Origin: Gluconacetobacter entanii
GTDB lineage: Bacteria; Pseudomonadota; Alphaproteobacteria; Acetobacterales; Acetobacteraceae
Assembly (NCBI RefSeq): GCF_003206495.1
Contig: NZ_NKUF01000010.1
Coordinates: 1 to 64,000 of the forward strand
Direction: 5' to 3'
DNA length: 64,000 nt
The stretch's first letter is position 1. Each line of letters begins with the position of its first letter. This document shows positions 33,380-40,918 of the stretch, one piece after another. The position numbers were made by a program, and so were the translations under genes. The notes beneath the pieces were generated by a model. The model was not told the DNA's origin. It searched no databases and saw only the letters and a list, made by a program, of their open reading frames with translations.

Positions 33380-33640
33380 ATGCCAGCAACCGAGAGAATC
33401 ATCTTCCAGCCCTATGCGTGGGGAAAGCCCAAACGAGGCCGTGCGCAGCTTGAGCCGGGCGCTCCTGTCGTATGCAGGTCTGTGGAGGAAGGCAGGCGCA
33501 GGGCCGATAAGATCGCCGCTGGCGGCACGTCTATGGACGGGGCGCTTCTGGTCCGCATGTTCGTGGACGAGGATGCCGGGGACTATGGCGAGCCGGAGAT
33601 CCTTGAGAGCGTGGGGGATGTGCCGGAGATGGAGGATTAG
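33380..33640 (+). CDS. Phage protein, unknown
   Basis: 86 aa from ATG 33380 with AAAGGA 6 nt upstream. Contains IIFQPYAWGKPKRGRAQLEPG and an acidic C terminus. Transcribed rightward from the left operator region toward the cI-side genes; no function recognised. Confidence 0.65.
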   Translation: MPATERIIFQPYAWGKPKRGRAQLEPGAPVVCRSVEEGRRRADKIAAGGTSMDGALLVRMFVDEDAGDYGEPEILESVGDVPEMED

Positions 33641-33643
33641 GCA

Positions 33644-33668
33644 TGAAAAACCCCGCCGGAGCGGGGTT
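33644..33668 (-). terminator. Terminator of the lysogenic (repressor-side) operon
   Basis: AACCCCGC-CGGA-GCGGGGTT stem (33649-33668). Read on the minus strand it is followed by a T-run, so it ends transcription from the repressor side. On the plus strand it also lies 8 bp after the 33640 stop but has no good T-run. Confidence 0.7.
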
Positions 33669-33672
33669 GTCG

Positions 33673-33780
33673 TTAGATGCGCTTGTTCACCCAGCGCTTG
33701 ATCCTCTTTTTGGTAAAGGGTGCCAAAACAATCAGTCCGATAATTGGGATGGCAAGATAGGCGATCTCAAAATCAGTCAT
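33673..33780 (-). CDS. 35-residue single-TM protein of the lysogenic operon
   Basis: MTDFEIAYLAIPIIGLIVLA then PFTKKRIKRWVNKRI: one membrane helix with a strongly basic cytosolic tail. ATG 33780 overlaps the last codons of the upstream gene. Expressed with the repressor side of the switch (inference). Confidence 0.55.
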   Translation of the reverse strand: MTDFEIAYLAIPIIGLIVLAPFTKKRIKRWVNKRI

Positions 33781-34006
33781 CTCTCAATGCCTCCAGAACA
33801 GACCGTGCAGCCTGATTGATCCTATACGAAAGCAGGGTCCATAAGCCAGCCCCAGATACGAATGTCAAAAACGGCAGCTTTTTACTATGGTCGTAATAGT
33901 GACTTATCGCTGGGACAACATATCCTGTGACTGCGACAGAGACGGCAATGCCATTCAGCCAGTTCGCTAATAGCTTCGTTTGTTCATTATGAACGAGGTT
34001 TGACAC
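33773..34006 (-). CDS. Small two-TM membrane protein downstream of the repressor
   Basis: 77 aa. Two hydrophobic stretches (NGIAVSVAVTGYVVPAIS and LPFLTFVSGAGLWTLLS) separated by a charged YYDHSKK loop. Same strand as the repressor gene and ahead of a terminator, so likely expressed in lysogens. Membrane proteins in this position are often superinfection-exclusion factors, but there is no direct motif evidence. Confidence 0.6.
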   Translation of the reverse strand: MSNLVHNEQTKLLANWLNGIAVSVAVTGYVVPAISHYYDHSKKLPFLTFVSGAGLWTLLSYRINQAARSVLEALRDD

Positions 34007-34149
34007 AGATATTTCCCATTATCATCGCATAACCCATATCCAAATTCCGTATGCCAATCATCCCGATTGTTCTGCTATCGTTCCACGAGAACGAAAGGGA
34101 AACAATGGACGGGAACGCGGCAAAAGACCTACGGGCGTTTGGGGTGGGG

Positions 34150-34494
34150 TCAGGCGGCATTGGTGTCGATTCTGGCCTTGAGAAGCGCCATCAGGCCAAG
34201 GCGCTCTTCCTCGCTCATAGCGCGCCAGATCTTGAGGAGGAGAACCTCAAGATCATTATGCGCGGCGTTCTCGGAGCTTTGGACAGGCGTGCCCGAAAGG
34301 CCCGTAAGGTAGTCCAGGGAAATGTCATAGTACTGGGCTAGGGCGCTGATCGTCTTTATGCTGCCGTCTTTCTTCCCTGCTTCAATATCGGACAGGTAGG
34401 AACGACTGATCCCTACAGCCTCACCAACGTCAACTTGGTTGAGTCCCTTTTCCTCGCGGATTCTGCGCAGTCGTGTACCGATGGTGTCGCTCAT
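34150..34494 (-). CDS. CI-like phage repressor (short, HTH_XRE)
   Basis: 114 aa from ATG 34494; a GTG two codons upstream is possible. N-terminal Cro/CI HTH: TRLRRIREEKGLNQVDVGEAVG, then ISRSYLSDIEAGKKDGSI and ISALAQYYDISLDYLTG. The C-terminal 45 residues form a short helical tail; there is no S24 autoprotease domain, so RecA-driven self-cleavage is not expected. Divergent from the Cro/YdaS gene across two operators. Confidence 0.85.
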   Translation of the reverse strand: MSDTIGTRLRRIREEKGLNQVDVGEAVGISRSYLSDIEAGKKDGSIKTISALAQYYDISLDYLTGLSGTPVQSSENAAHNDLEVLLLKIWRAMSEEERLGLMALLKARIDTNAA

Positions 34495-34526
34495 TGGCAC
34501 ATTATTTCATCATCTCAAAAATCATG

Positions 34527-34543
34527 TGTTCCTCTAAGAGACA
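34527..34543. promoter_or_regulatory. Prophage operator, right site 1
   Basis: TGTTCC-TCTAA-GAGACA, sharing one perfect half-site and 17-bp length with the left operators. It lies 33 bp upstream of the repressor start. Confidence 0.55.
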
Positions 34544-34562
34544 TTTTTAGCTTGACCCGGCA

Positions 34563-34579
34563 CGTCTCTTTGGAAGACA
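34563..34579. promoter_or_regulatory. Prophage operator, right site 2
   Basis: CGTCTC-TTTGG-AAGACA, again 17 bp with related arms, 36 bp centre to centre from right site 1, the same spacing as the two left sites. It ends 8 bp before the Cro/YdaS start. Confidence 0.6.
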
Positions 34580-34587
34580 TATTGGGT

Positions 34588-34806
34588 ATGGAACCAGCAG
34601 AACTCATCTCCCGAGCCGGTGGCGCTTGTAAGCTATCCCGAGCCCTCGGGATGAAAACGCATTCCGCCGTGTTGAAGTGGAAGGCGATACCCGTTCATCA
34701 CCTGATCAGGATTGAACAGATATATGGAATCCCCAGAGAAGAACTGCGTCCCACCCTATTCGAAAACGTGACGGTCGTGCGACCTGAAGGGAAGGTGGTG
34801 CGGTGA
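34588..34806 (+). CDS. Cro/YdaS-like HTH protein
   Basis: 72 aa from ATG 34588. AGGACKLSRALGMKTHSAVLKWKAIP, then HHLIRIEQIYGIPREELRP, is the YdaS-type HTH. First gene of the rightward early operon. It should act as the lytic-side repressor opposite the CI-like protein. Confidence 0.8.
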   Translation: MEPAELISRAGGACKLSRALGMKTHSAVLKWKAIPVHHLIRIEQIYGIPREELRPTLFENVTVVRPEGKVVR

Positions 34807-35396
34807 GCCGCCCCAAGATGTGGTCCGAAATAAACGCAGAGGCGATCAGGGGCGGCGCAGGCGTTTTTATTTCAGAAACCGATGTGGCGAAAAGGAGAGG
34901 GCGCACGGTGAACGACGAACCGACACAGACGGACCGCACGGCAGATGCGCTCCACCGCGCGGCCCTCGATCATGGAATGATCCTCACTCCACTGTCAGCC
35001 GGTTCTTTGCAGCCGCTGACTGCTGATATGTCGTCAAAACTCGAAGCAATGCTCTCTCAGCGAGCGTCTTCACTTCGAAAGTGTTGTGAAGACGCAATTC
35101 TTGATCCGGGATCTGTATTGTCAGAGTGCCTGACCACGGCGTCTCTCCATCGTTTCCGGAAAGAGATACAGCCAATTCTGCGCAGCCTGTTTTCAGGTTT
35201 TCGCCTGAACGACGTACGCCCAGAAGTTTTAGCGTCATGGTTGTCTGAGATTGGTTCAACGGCTTCATCCTCTGCACAGGGTGGAGAAAAGCCGGGGAGA
35301 GGTGCGACTCTCTCCGGCGCAGAAACTGTAGTGTCACGCTGCACTTGCGATCTATGCCGTCGCACGCATGGCCGCCCCACGCAGGACGCCCGCTGA
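34803..35396 (+). CDS. Phage protein, unknown
   Basis: 197 aa from GTG 34803, overlapping the previous stop (GTGA). A second possible start, GTG at codon 36, has an AAGGAG upstream, so a shorter product of 162 aa may be made. The C terminus carries RCTCDLCRRTHG, a possible zinc-binding Cys cluster. No family recognised. Confidence 0.6.
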   Translation: MSRPKMWSEINAEAIRGGAGVFISETDVAKRRGRTVNDEPTQTDRTADALHRAALDHGMILTPLSAGSLQPLTADMSSKLEAMLSQRASSLRKCCEDAILDPGSVLSECLTTASLHRFRKEIQPILRSLFSGFRLNDVRPEVLASWLSEIGSTASSSAQGGEKPGRGATLSGAETVVSRCTCDLCRRTHGRPTQDAR

Positions 35397-36067
35397 TGCC
35401 CCGCCACATCGACATAGCCGGGCAGCAGTTCGGCCACCTGGTCGCGGTGAAATACGTCGGTAGTTCCATCTGGCGCTGCCGGTGCGAACGCTGTGGGCGC
35501 GACGGCCAGCGTCTGTCGCTCGAACTGCGTAATGGCACTGCGACCCAGTGCAGGCGGTGCGACCTGCTGGATCGGCGGACTGCGCGTAAGCAGCAAGCCC
35601 GGCGGAAATCCAGAGCCGCGCGTTCGTCGGGCGTTGCAGGAGGCGCGGGCATGAGTGCTTTTCTTGATATCTCCGGAAAAACATTCGGCGCCTGGCATGT
35701 AATTGGGCGAACAGAGCGCGCATACCGTGAAAACGGCGATACACTCTGGGAGTGCATATGCCAGAAATGTGGCGCTGCTGCTTCGTGCGGGTCATATGAC
35801 CTGCGCAAGGGTAAAACCCGGCAGTGCAATACCTGCCGAATTGCTGAAACGGCAGCGCGCAGACACGGGAAACCGTTCGGTATTAACTCCGTACGGAAAC
35901 GCCAAAATCCTGAAACTGAACATGACCGATTGATGCGGTCCATTCGCAATGCCTTGGCTAAGGGGAAAACCCTTACTCCCGATAATTCTGTGCGTCTGCA
36001 TGGGTTTGCGGAGATCCGGGCATATGATCGCGCTATCGGTCGCGTTATTGGGCATGAGAGGCACTGA
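35396..36067 (+). CDS. Tandem zinc-ribbon phage DNA-binding-like protein
   Basis: 223 aa from ATG 35396 (TGATG overlap). Two copies of the module G-x-x-F-G-x-L/W...W-x-C-x-C-x-x-C-G...L-R-x-G-x-x-x-x-C-x-x-C occur at about 8-55 (RCRCERCG; CRRCD) and 108-160 (ECICQKCG; CNTC). Modules of this kind occur alone or before AP2/HNH domains in phage proteins. No nuclease domain follows here. Confidence 0.7.
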   Translation: MPRHIDIAGQQFGHLVAVKYVGSSIWRCRCERCGRDGQRLSLELRNGTATQCRRCDLLDRRTARKQQARRKSRAARSSGVAGGAGMSAFLDISGKTFGAWHVIGRTERAYRENGDTLWECICQKCGAAASCGSYDLRKGKTRQCNTCRIAETAARRHGKPFGINSVRKRQNPETEHDRLMRSIRNALAKGKTLTPDNSVRLHGFAEIRAYDRAIGRVIGHERH

Positions 36068-36303
36068 TGAAACTCATAAACCTCAAGGATGCCATGTGTG
36101 GTCTCGGTCTTTCTCGTAACCGGAATACGGCACGTCGCCTGATTTCTACCGGAGCTGTATCGGTGGATGGATACGTTCCAGACCATGCGATTTTCATTGG
36201 CCTGGGTGTCCAGATCACGGTCAAGCGCATTGGATCTGGTGTCGTGTCGCGGGCGATTTTGGATGGCGCGCCCATCGCTGGTGTGGCAGGAGGCATGTAC
36301 TGA
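36067..36303 (+). CDS. S4-like RNA-binding-domain protein
   Basis: 78 aa. AMCGLGLSRNRNTARRLISTGAVSVDGYVPDH matches the S4 fold pattern (leader helix, TARR-x-I-x-x-GAVSVDG) seen in tyrosyl-tRNA synthetase C-terminal domains. A free-standing S4 domain on a phage is uncommon. RNA binding is inferred from the fold only. Confidence 0.6.
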   Translation: MKLINLKDAMCGLGLSRNRNTARRLISTGAVSVDGYVPDHAIFIGLGVQITVKRIGSGVVSRAILDGAPIAGVAGGMY

Positions 36304-36755
36304 TGTCCAGTGGGGGATACAAGCCGAAGTGGACGCCAGAGGAAGATGCCGTTCTGATTGCCAACTATCGACTGCCTGAAACGGAATTGCGGAATCTTTT
36401 TCCGAGCCGTCAAAGCAGCGGCATCAGACACAGGATCTCTGCTCTGCGAAAAGTGGGGACGATACCTGCGGGCACCAAGAGAAATAATGCAATAAACTGG
36501 GATGAGCAGTTGCCGGTTGTCATCCGCATGCACCGTGCTGGGCACACCTTCCGCGCGATCGCTGCAATTGTCGGATGCTCGGCTGATGCGATCAGCAATA
36601 AAATGCGCATGCGTGCGATATGCGACGATAATCCCAAACCGACACGCATCCGGCGATCCTGCCTTCGCTGCACTAAGTCTTTTACCGCTCAGGGCCGCTT
36701 TAACCGGCTGTGTGACGACTGCGGAGCGCAGGCGCGCTCGTGTGCATTCGCCTGA
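36303..36755 (+). CDS. HTH plus zinc-knuckle phage regulator
   Basis: 150 aa. First part is SANT/Myb-like (KWTPEEDAVLIANYRLPETELRNLFP), the second GcrA-like HTH (INWDEQLPVVIRMHRAGHTFRAI, then AAIVGCSADAISNKMRM), ending in a zinc knuckle CLRCTKSF...RLCDDCG. This combination is frequent in alphaproteobacterial phages and suggests a DNA-binding regulator. Confidence 0.7.
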   Translation: MSSGGYKPKWTPEEDAVLIANYRLPETELRNLFPSRQSSGIRHRISALRKVGTIPAGTKRNNAINWDEQLPVVIRMHRAGHTFRAIAAIVGCSADAISNKMRMRAICDDNPKPTRIRRSCLRCTKSFTAQGRFNRLCDDCGAQARSCAFA

Positions 36756-36762
36756 CAATGCC

Positions 36763-36939
36763 CTACCGCCCCGCCAGCTCCGCAGCCACGATTGCCGCGA
36801 GGAATTGCCGTTCCTCGGTGGTGGCGCCTGGGTTCAGGATGGCCCAGGTGCGGGCCAGCGTGCGTAGGGTGCGGCTGATGGTGGGTTCCTTCATCCCGAT
36901 GAACCGCACCTTGTCGTCATATGCGTGGGGTTCCTCCAA
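36763..36939 (-). CDS. Possible antisense small ORF
   Basis: 58 aa from TTG 36939 with a GGAGG 7 nt upstream: MEEPHAYDDKVRFIGMKEPT...RTLARTWAILNPGATTEERQFLAAIVAAELAGR. Composition and SD look genuine, and the plus-strand frame opposite looks poor. It is the only minus-strand gene in this part of the right arm, so caution is due. Confidence 0.45.
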   Translation of the reverse strand: MEEPHAYDDKVRFIGMKEPTISRTLRTLARTWAILNPGATTEERQFLAAIVAAELAGR

Positions 36940-37037
36940 TGCTGTTTCCTCCAGTTCCGTTCATCGCTGTTCGGAAGATGGAGCAGCAATTGTCCGTAAA
37001 GAGAGAAAAGTTTTCCGTGAGAGCAGAAAGGGTGGAA

Positions 37038-37374
37038 ATGAACACGCCTGAAGCAATCGCGAGCAACATTCAGGCGAAACTTCATGCGATCGCCGGAACA
37101 TTCGGCGCCCGCGTTGGCCTGAAAGAAGTTTTCAGCCGCCTGTCACTGCATACCGGCGCATGTGTTCCTGGCTGTCCAGAAAACCTACCGCAAACACATG
37201 GTGCGTGCAGAACAGCAGGCCGAGCATCAGGCCGCTATTTACCGCGCCCTCAGTCAAGAATGGGACACCCAATGGGGCGATATATCCTCCTGCGACGCGC
37301 TACCATCGCCCGATGGCGCGCCAGCCGCGCACTCCGACGCGCAATCTCCCTGCGTCGATGGGCCGAATACCTGA
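37038..37374 (+). pseudogene. Small phage gene with an apparent frameshift
   Basis: ATG 37038 (AAGGG upstream) opens well: MNTPEAIASNIQAKLHAIAG...VFSRLSLHTGA. Near 37158-37162 the plausible protein continues in the next frame: VFLAVQKTYRKHMVRAEQQA, then EHQAAIYRALSQEWDTQWG, stopping at 37374. A one-base change at the junction would join them into about 112 aa. Alternatives are two overlapping genes or programmed frameshifting. Confidence 0.45.
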
Positions 37375-37436
37375 GCGAGAGGGCTGATCGGCTTGAGCGC
37401 CGGGCCGATGAATTGAAGAGGGAGGCTGGGGAGTGA
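37272..37436 (+). CDS. Small basic coiled-coil-like protein
   Basis: 54 aa, MGRYILLRRATIARWRASRA..., then WAEYLSERADRLERRADELK. The very Arg-rich start may be an artefact, but the C-terminal amphipathic helix looks real and the stop overlaps the next GTG (GTGA). Confidence 0.4.
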   Translation: MGRYILLRRATIARWRASRALRRAISLRRWAEYLSERADRLERRADELKREAGE

Positions 37437-37642
37437 GCGAACAACTCGACCGTATTGATGCCTTCCGTATCCTTCGGGAGAAAATCAAGGAATACGGTAA
37501 TCAGCGTATTTTTGCGCAGGAAGTAGGGATCACGCCTCAATACCTCAGTGACATGCTGTGTGGGCGCAAACCCTTGTCCGATGCAATTTTGAAATTCATT
37601 GGACTACGCCGGAAAGAGTATTTTTTGAGGACTGGGGAATGA
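37433..37642 (+). CDS. HTH_XRE small regulator
   Basis: 69 aa from GTG 37433 (GGAGG upstream). REKIKEYGNQRIFAQEVGIT, then PQYLSDMLCGRKPLSDAILKFIG, is a Cro/CI-type HTH. Probably an accessory regulator of the early right operon. Confidence 0.75.
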   Translation: MSEQLDRIDAFRILREKIKEYGNQRIFAQEVGITPQYLSDMLCGRKPLSDAILKFIGLRRKEYFLRTGE

Positions 37643-38061
37643 ACACGATCACCTTCACCCTCCCCAAACCTTTCCCGCTGCTCAATCATAGCATTGGGCA
37701 GAGCCGGTTTGCGCTGACAGGGATGCGTAGGAAGATGGCGCGGGCTGTCGCGTGCGCCGCGCTCCACCTACGCCACCCAGAGCCATTCCAGAAAGCGCGT
37801 GTCGTGATCGAGCGGTATTCGGCGGGAACGCCTGACAAGGATGGCCTGTATGGCGGTGCGAAGTTCCTGGTCGATGCCATGACCACGCCGCGCCTGCTGA
37901 ACGTCCGTACGCCGGGCGCACGGCAGCGTGTGAAGAACAAGCGAGGGCTGGGCTTCGTCGTGGATGACGGGCCAGCGCACATGCAGCTTGAGGTGCGCGC
38001 CGTGAAGTGTCGGCTGTGTGAGCAGCGGACAGTTGTTACGATTACTGAGGTGGTGGCATGA
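37639..38061 (+). CDS. RusA-like Holliday-junction resolvase
   Basis: 140 aa from ATG 37639, overlapping the previous stop. FTLPKPFPLLNHSIGQSRFA at the start and PDKDGLYGGAKFLVDAMTTP...KRGLGFVVDDGPAHMQL carry the acidic residues (D-x-D-G-L, LVDA, VDD) expected of RusA enzymes, which resolve branched recombination intermediates. Confidence 0.7.
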   Translation: MNTITFTLPKPFPLLNHSIGQSRFALTGMRRKMARAVACAALHLRHPEPFQKARVVIERYSAGTPDKDGLYGGAKFLVDAMTTPRLLNVRTPGARQRVKNKRGLGFVVDDGPAHMQLEVRAVKCRLCEQRTVVTITEVVA

Positions 38062-38312
38062 GTTATATTTCTGTCGCTGATTTCTGCTTTAGGCATGACG
38101 TAAGTGTCGCGGCGATGTGCCACCACATTGTCAGTAAGCAATATGCGGTAGTGCATCATGCGGACATGACGCTCCGGGAGTTCAGGCGCACATTTTTCTG
38201 CCTGCCCGGATCTGAGCAATATGCCCGCTTTCCTGAAAAAATCTACGATTTATGCCTGACCCAAGCGGGCTGCGAGCGGCTTCGTAGTGATATTGCGATG
38301 GATCTTTCATGA
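38058..38312 (+). CDS. Phage protein, unknown
   Basis: 84 aa, ATGA overlap with the previous gene. Contains SVADFCFRHDVSVAAMCHHIV and several Cys/His but no regular zinc motif. No family recognised. Confidence 0.6.
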   Translation: MSYISVADFCFRHDVSVAAMCHHIVSKQYAVVHHADMTLREFRRTFFCLPGSEQYARFPEKIYDLCLTQAGCERLRSDIAMDLS

Positions 38313-38473
38313 CCGATTTACCAGAGCCCCTCACGCCAGAAGATTGCGACACGCGCAACATCCCAATGCCAGTCGAACTGCTTCGCGCGCTGGCGGCAGA
38401 TGCGGGGATAGATCCTGACTGGGCCATTCAGTTCGCGATTGAAAATGGCATGGCTATAGGAGGGCTGAACTGA
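38309..38473 (+). CDS. 54-residue phage protein
   Basis: MTDLPEPLTPEDCDTRNIPM, then PVELLRALAADAGIDPDWAI...GGLN. ATG 38309 overlaps the upstream stop (ATGA) and the TGA overlaps the next ATG, so it sits exactly in the coupled chain. Acidic, unknown. Confidence 0.55.
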   Translation: MTDLPEPLTPEDCDTRNIPMPVELLRALAADAGIDPDWAIQFAIENGMAIGGLN

Positions 38474-39426
38474 TGGCCCGGATCAGAAGTGTGCATCCAA
38501 CTCTATGGACGGATGAAAGTTTCGTGTCTGTTTCGCCGTTGGCGCGACTGTTTTTGATCGGCCTCTGGAATGAGGCAGATGACAACGGTATTTTTCAATG
38601 GAAGCCGCTTACGCTCAAAATGCGGCTTCTTCCCGCCGATGGCGTCGATGCAACTTCCCTTCTGGAAGAATTGGAAGGGACGGGAGCGATTATGCGCTAT
38701 GAGGCTGACGGAAAAGCATTTGGAGCCGTCAAGAATTTCCGTAAATTCCAGCGTCCTGAGCGCCCCAAACCTGTGCATGCTATCACGCCAGAAGTCGAGA
38801 AATTCGTTGCTCTGGATGCGAAGTCGCACACATGCAGCAAGAAAAACCCCGGCTCTGTCGGTGATAAGACTGTGAGGAGACACAAACCTATCGGCGAACG
38901 GGTGGCATCCGAGCAACAGTCATTCGATGCTCAAACACCGAATGAACACCGACAAAACATCGAAACACATGGGCCGATGGAAAGGTGTAAGGATATATCT
39001 TCACTACGTTCAGATATTACCCTCACTTCGTTCGGGACACCGGCTGCGCCGTCGTCGCCTGACGAAGATACTCCAGCGCCAACGCCGGTTGCCCCCGAAG
39101 CGAAACCACCCACGCCCCCCGACCAGCGATCGGTGCTGTTCGGCATCGGGTCGCAGATCGTGTGTTCGATGACGGGAAAGCCCCCACGGGCCACGAAGTC
39201 GCTGATCGGGAAGTGGCTGCGGGATGTGCGCGACGACTGCGCGGTGCTCAACGGGATCATCCAGGAGTCGGCTGATACGCGGCCCGCTGACCCGATTGCG
39301 TGGATCACCGCGGCTGTGAAGGCGCGTGGCAGCGGACGAACTGCGGACCGGACACGAAGATGGGCGCTGGATGGCGTGGACCTCGATGCGTCGGCTGAGG
39401 AAGGCTGGAAGGAAATGGGCCTGTGA
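38473..39426 (+). CDS. Phage replication initiation-type protein
   Basis: 317 aa. The N-terminal winged-helix region (1-105) reads MARIRSVHPTLWTDESFVSV, LFLIGLWNEADDNGIFQWKP, LTLKMRLLPADGVDATSLLEEL and FRKFQRPERPKP, a common replisome-organiser-like domain in temperate phages. A Pro-rich linker follows (200-225), then a C-terminal domain (KSLIGKWLRDVRDD, DPIAWITAAVKAR). It lies before another replication-region gene, consistent with origin binding. The phage origin could be inside this gene, as in lambda O. Confidence 0.7.
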   Translation: MARIRSVHPTLWTDESFVSVSPLARLFLIGLWNEADDNGIFQWKPLTLKMRLLPADGVDATSLLEELEGTGAIMRYEADGKAFGAVKNFRKFQRPERPKPVHAITPEVEKFVALDAKSHTCSKKNPGSVGDKTVRRHKPIGERVASEQQSFDAQTPNEHRQNIETHGPMERCKDISSLRSDITLTSFGTPAAPSSPDEDTPAPTPVAPEAKPPTPPDQRSVLFGIGSQIVCSMTGKPPRATKSLIGKWLRDVRDDCAVLNGIIQESADTRPADPIAWITAAVKARGSGRTADRTRRWALDGVDLDASAEEGWKEMGL

Positions 39427-40133
39427 ACGAGATTTCAGATATCCGCGCCACGCAGAACCCGGAACTGGCGCACGCCATCTCCGCGTGGCTCAACCGCCTG
39501 TCGTGCCTGGTGCGCAGGAACGGCGAGGACGGAACCGACGAACAGATCGCGCTCTACGCCGAAATGCTGATCCGCAGCTTTCCGAAGCCAGCGTTTTCGA
39601 CCGATGCGATGCACTACGTCGCGGACAACTGCGAGTGGTGGCCGCCGTTTGCCACGATGCGCAAGCTTCTGTCCGAGCACTGGGAGGCAGCCAAGCTGCG
39701 GCGCATGGACGGGCGGGCGCGCCAGATCGCAGGGCCATCGCACGGCGATCGGCAGGAACTGACCGGCATGGACCGGGAATGGCGTCGCTACTACGACCGG
39801 AGCTCCATGACCAACTGGATCGGGGAAGGCGAGCACAGCGTCGATCCCCGCGATGCGCAAAGCCGCAAAGCGCGGACGTTGCAGCTCATCCGCGAACAGT
39901 CCCCGCTGGCGTTCGAGGATATCACCGGGCGGAAAGCGCGGCCGGACGTGGACAATGCGGCGTGGGCCGATCCCGCCGTTGTTCGCCGGTCGGTGCGTGA
40001 GGTGCAGGCCAGTCCGATGGCGGCGTCGTTCGCTGGGATGCTATCGGCGGCTGTCACGCGCTTCGCCACCCAGAACCTGCCTATCGTCGAGGAGTTTTTC
40101 CCGAAATCAGGCACGTCAGAGGTGCGGAAATGA
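39423..40133 (+). CDS. Phage replication-region protein, unknown
   Basis: 236 aa from GTG 39423, overlapping the replication gene. Helical; contains QIALYAEMLIRSFPKPAFST and NCEWWPPFATMRKLLSEHWE. Position after the initiator suggests a helicase-loader-like partner, but there is no AAA motif to support it. Confidence 0.55.
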   Translation: MNEISDIRATQNPELAHAISAWLNRLSCLVRRNGEDGTDEQIALYAEMLIRSFPKPAFSTDAMHYVADNCEWWPPFATMRKLLSEHWEAAKLRRMDGRARQIAGPSHGDRQELTGMDREWRRYYDRSSMTNWIGEGEHSVDPRDAQSRKARTLQLIREQSPLAFEDITGRKARPDVDNAAWADPAVVRRSVREVQASPMAASFAGMLSAAVTRFATQNLPIVEEFFPKSGTSEVRK

Positions 40134-40261
40134 GTACCAATCAACTCGCGATGGAGGCGGACATGAATGTTGGCTTCGACGCGCCGTCCGCGATCTGCGG
40201 CGGAATGGTAGCCACAACATGCCGCTCAGGCCGTCGAGGTTTGCGCAGGAGGGCGACGTAA
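40130..40261 (+). CDS. 43-residue phage protein
   Basis: MSTNQLAMEADMNVGFDAPS... with a basic tail. ATGA overlap with the previous gene supports translation. Unknown. Confidence 0.4.
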   Translation: MSTNQLAMEADMNVGFDAPSAICGGMVATTCRSGRRGLRRRAT

Positions 40262-40287
40262 CGTGTTGGACGAGGATTTTGACCGTG

Positions 40288-40587
40288 ATGGGCGGTAAGG
40301 TCGCTGTGCGGGCGAATATGACGCGGACACCGCATCCGGGGAAGACGAAAGCGCAGCGTCCGGTGCTGGACGAGATTGGGTGCGGGAACAATTCTCCATC
40401 CGCTTCATCCGCGACGATCAAGGCTTTGCTGGAAAGTGGATTGATCAGGCCATGTGGGGAAAGGTTGGTTGGTGTAGGCGCATTCCGTGTGCGTATCCCG
40501 GAGTTCGAAATGACCATTCCCGCGCACATGCAATGGTGTCAGCACCAGGCGGAGCAGTTCGACGGTGAAGTGGGGGAATTGCCATGA
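40288..40587 (+). CDS. Phage protein, possible winged helix
   Basis: 99 aa from ATG 40288 (GAGG about 11 nt upstream). SASSATIKALLESGLIRPCG followed by ERLVGVGAFRVRIPEFEM looks like a small winged HTH. The open frame extends further left but only as a shadow of the previous gene. Confidence 0.5.
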   Translation: MGGKVAVRANMTRTPHPGKTKAQRPVLDEIGCGNNSPSASSATIKALLESGLIRPCGERLVGVGAFRVRIPEFEMTIPAHMQWCQHQAEQFDGEVGELP

Positions 40588-40811
40588 CCTACCGCGCCCA
40601 ACGTCCCCACGACTGCGAGGGGCACGCACCGTTCGCGCGGCGATCCGTGGCCGTCAGGCAGGCCCGCAAGATGCGCGCGCAAGACATCCGCGTGGACGTG
40701 TTCGGGTGTTCGTTTTGCGGGCACTGGCACGTCGGTGGCGTGGCGTTTAGAAAGAAGGAAGGCCGGCCAGAACCGCGCGCCGTGCAGATTGGATTCGGAG
40801 GGTTGGGGTGA
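40584..40811 (+). CDS. Small zinc-knuckle-like phage protein
   Basis: 75 aa, ATGA overlap. FGCSFCGHWHVGG is a CxxC-x-H-x-H cluster that could hold one zinc; the rest is basic. Unknown role. Confidence 0.6.
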   Translation: MTYRAQRPHDCEGHAPFARRSVAVRQARKMRAQDIRVDVFGCSFCGHWHVGGVAFRKKEGRPEPRAVQIGFGGLG

Positions 40812-40918
40812 TGAACGAATGGCAGGCCATCGCGTCGATTGGTGAGAACGTTTCTGGCGCAATCGGCGCTATCGGGGTCGCGTGGGCCATCGCTTGGTTT
40901 CTGGTGAAAATGCAATGA
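40811..40918 (+). CDS. 35-residue single-TM protein
   Basis: MNEWQAIASIGENVSGAIGA, then IGVAWAIAWFLVKMQ: one membrane helix. ATG directly after the previous stop (TGATG), and its stop overlaps the next ATG. Confidence 0.5.
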   Translation: MNEWQAIASIGENVSGAIGAIGVAWAIAWFLVKMQ

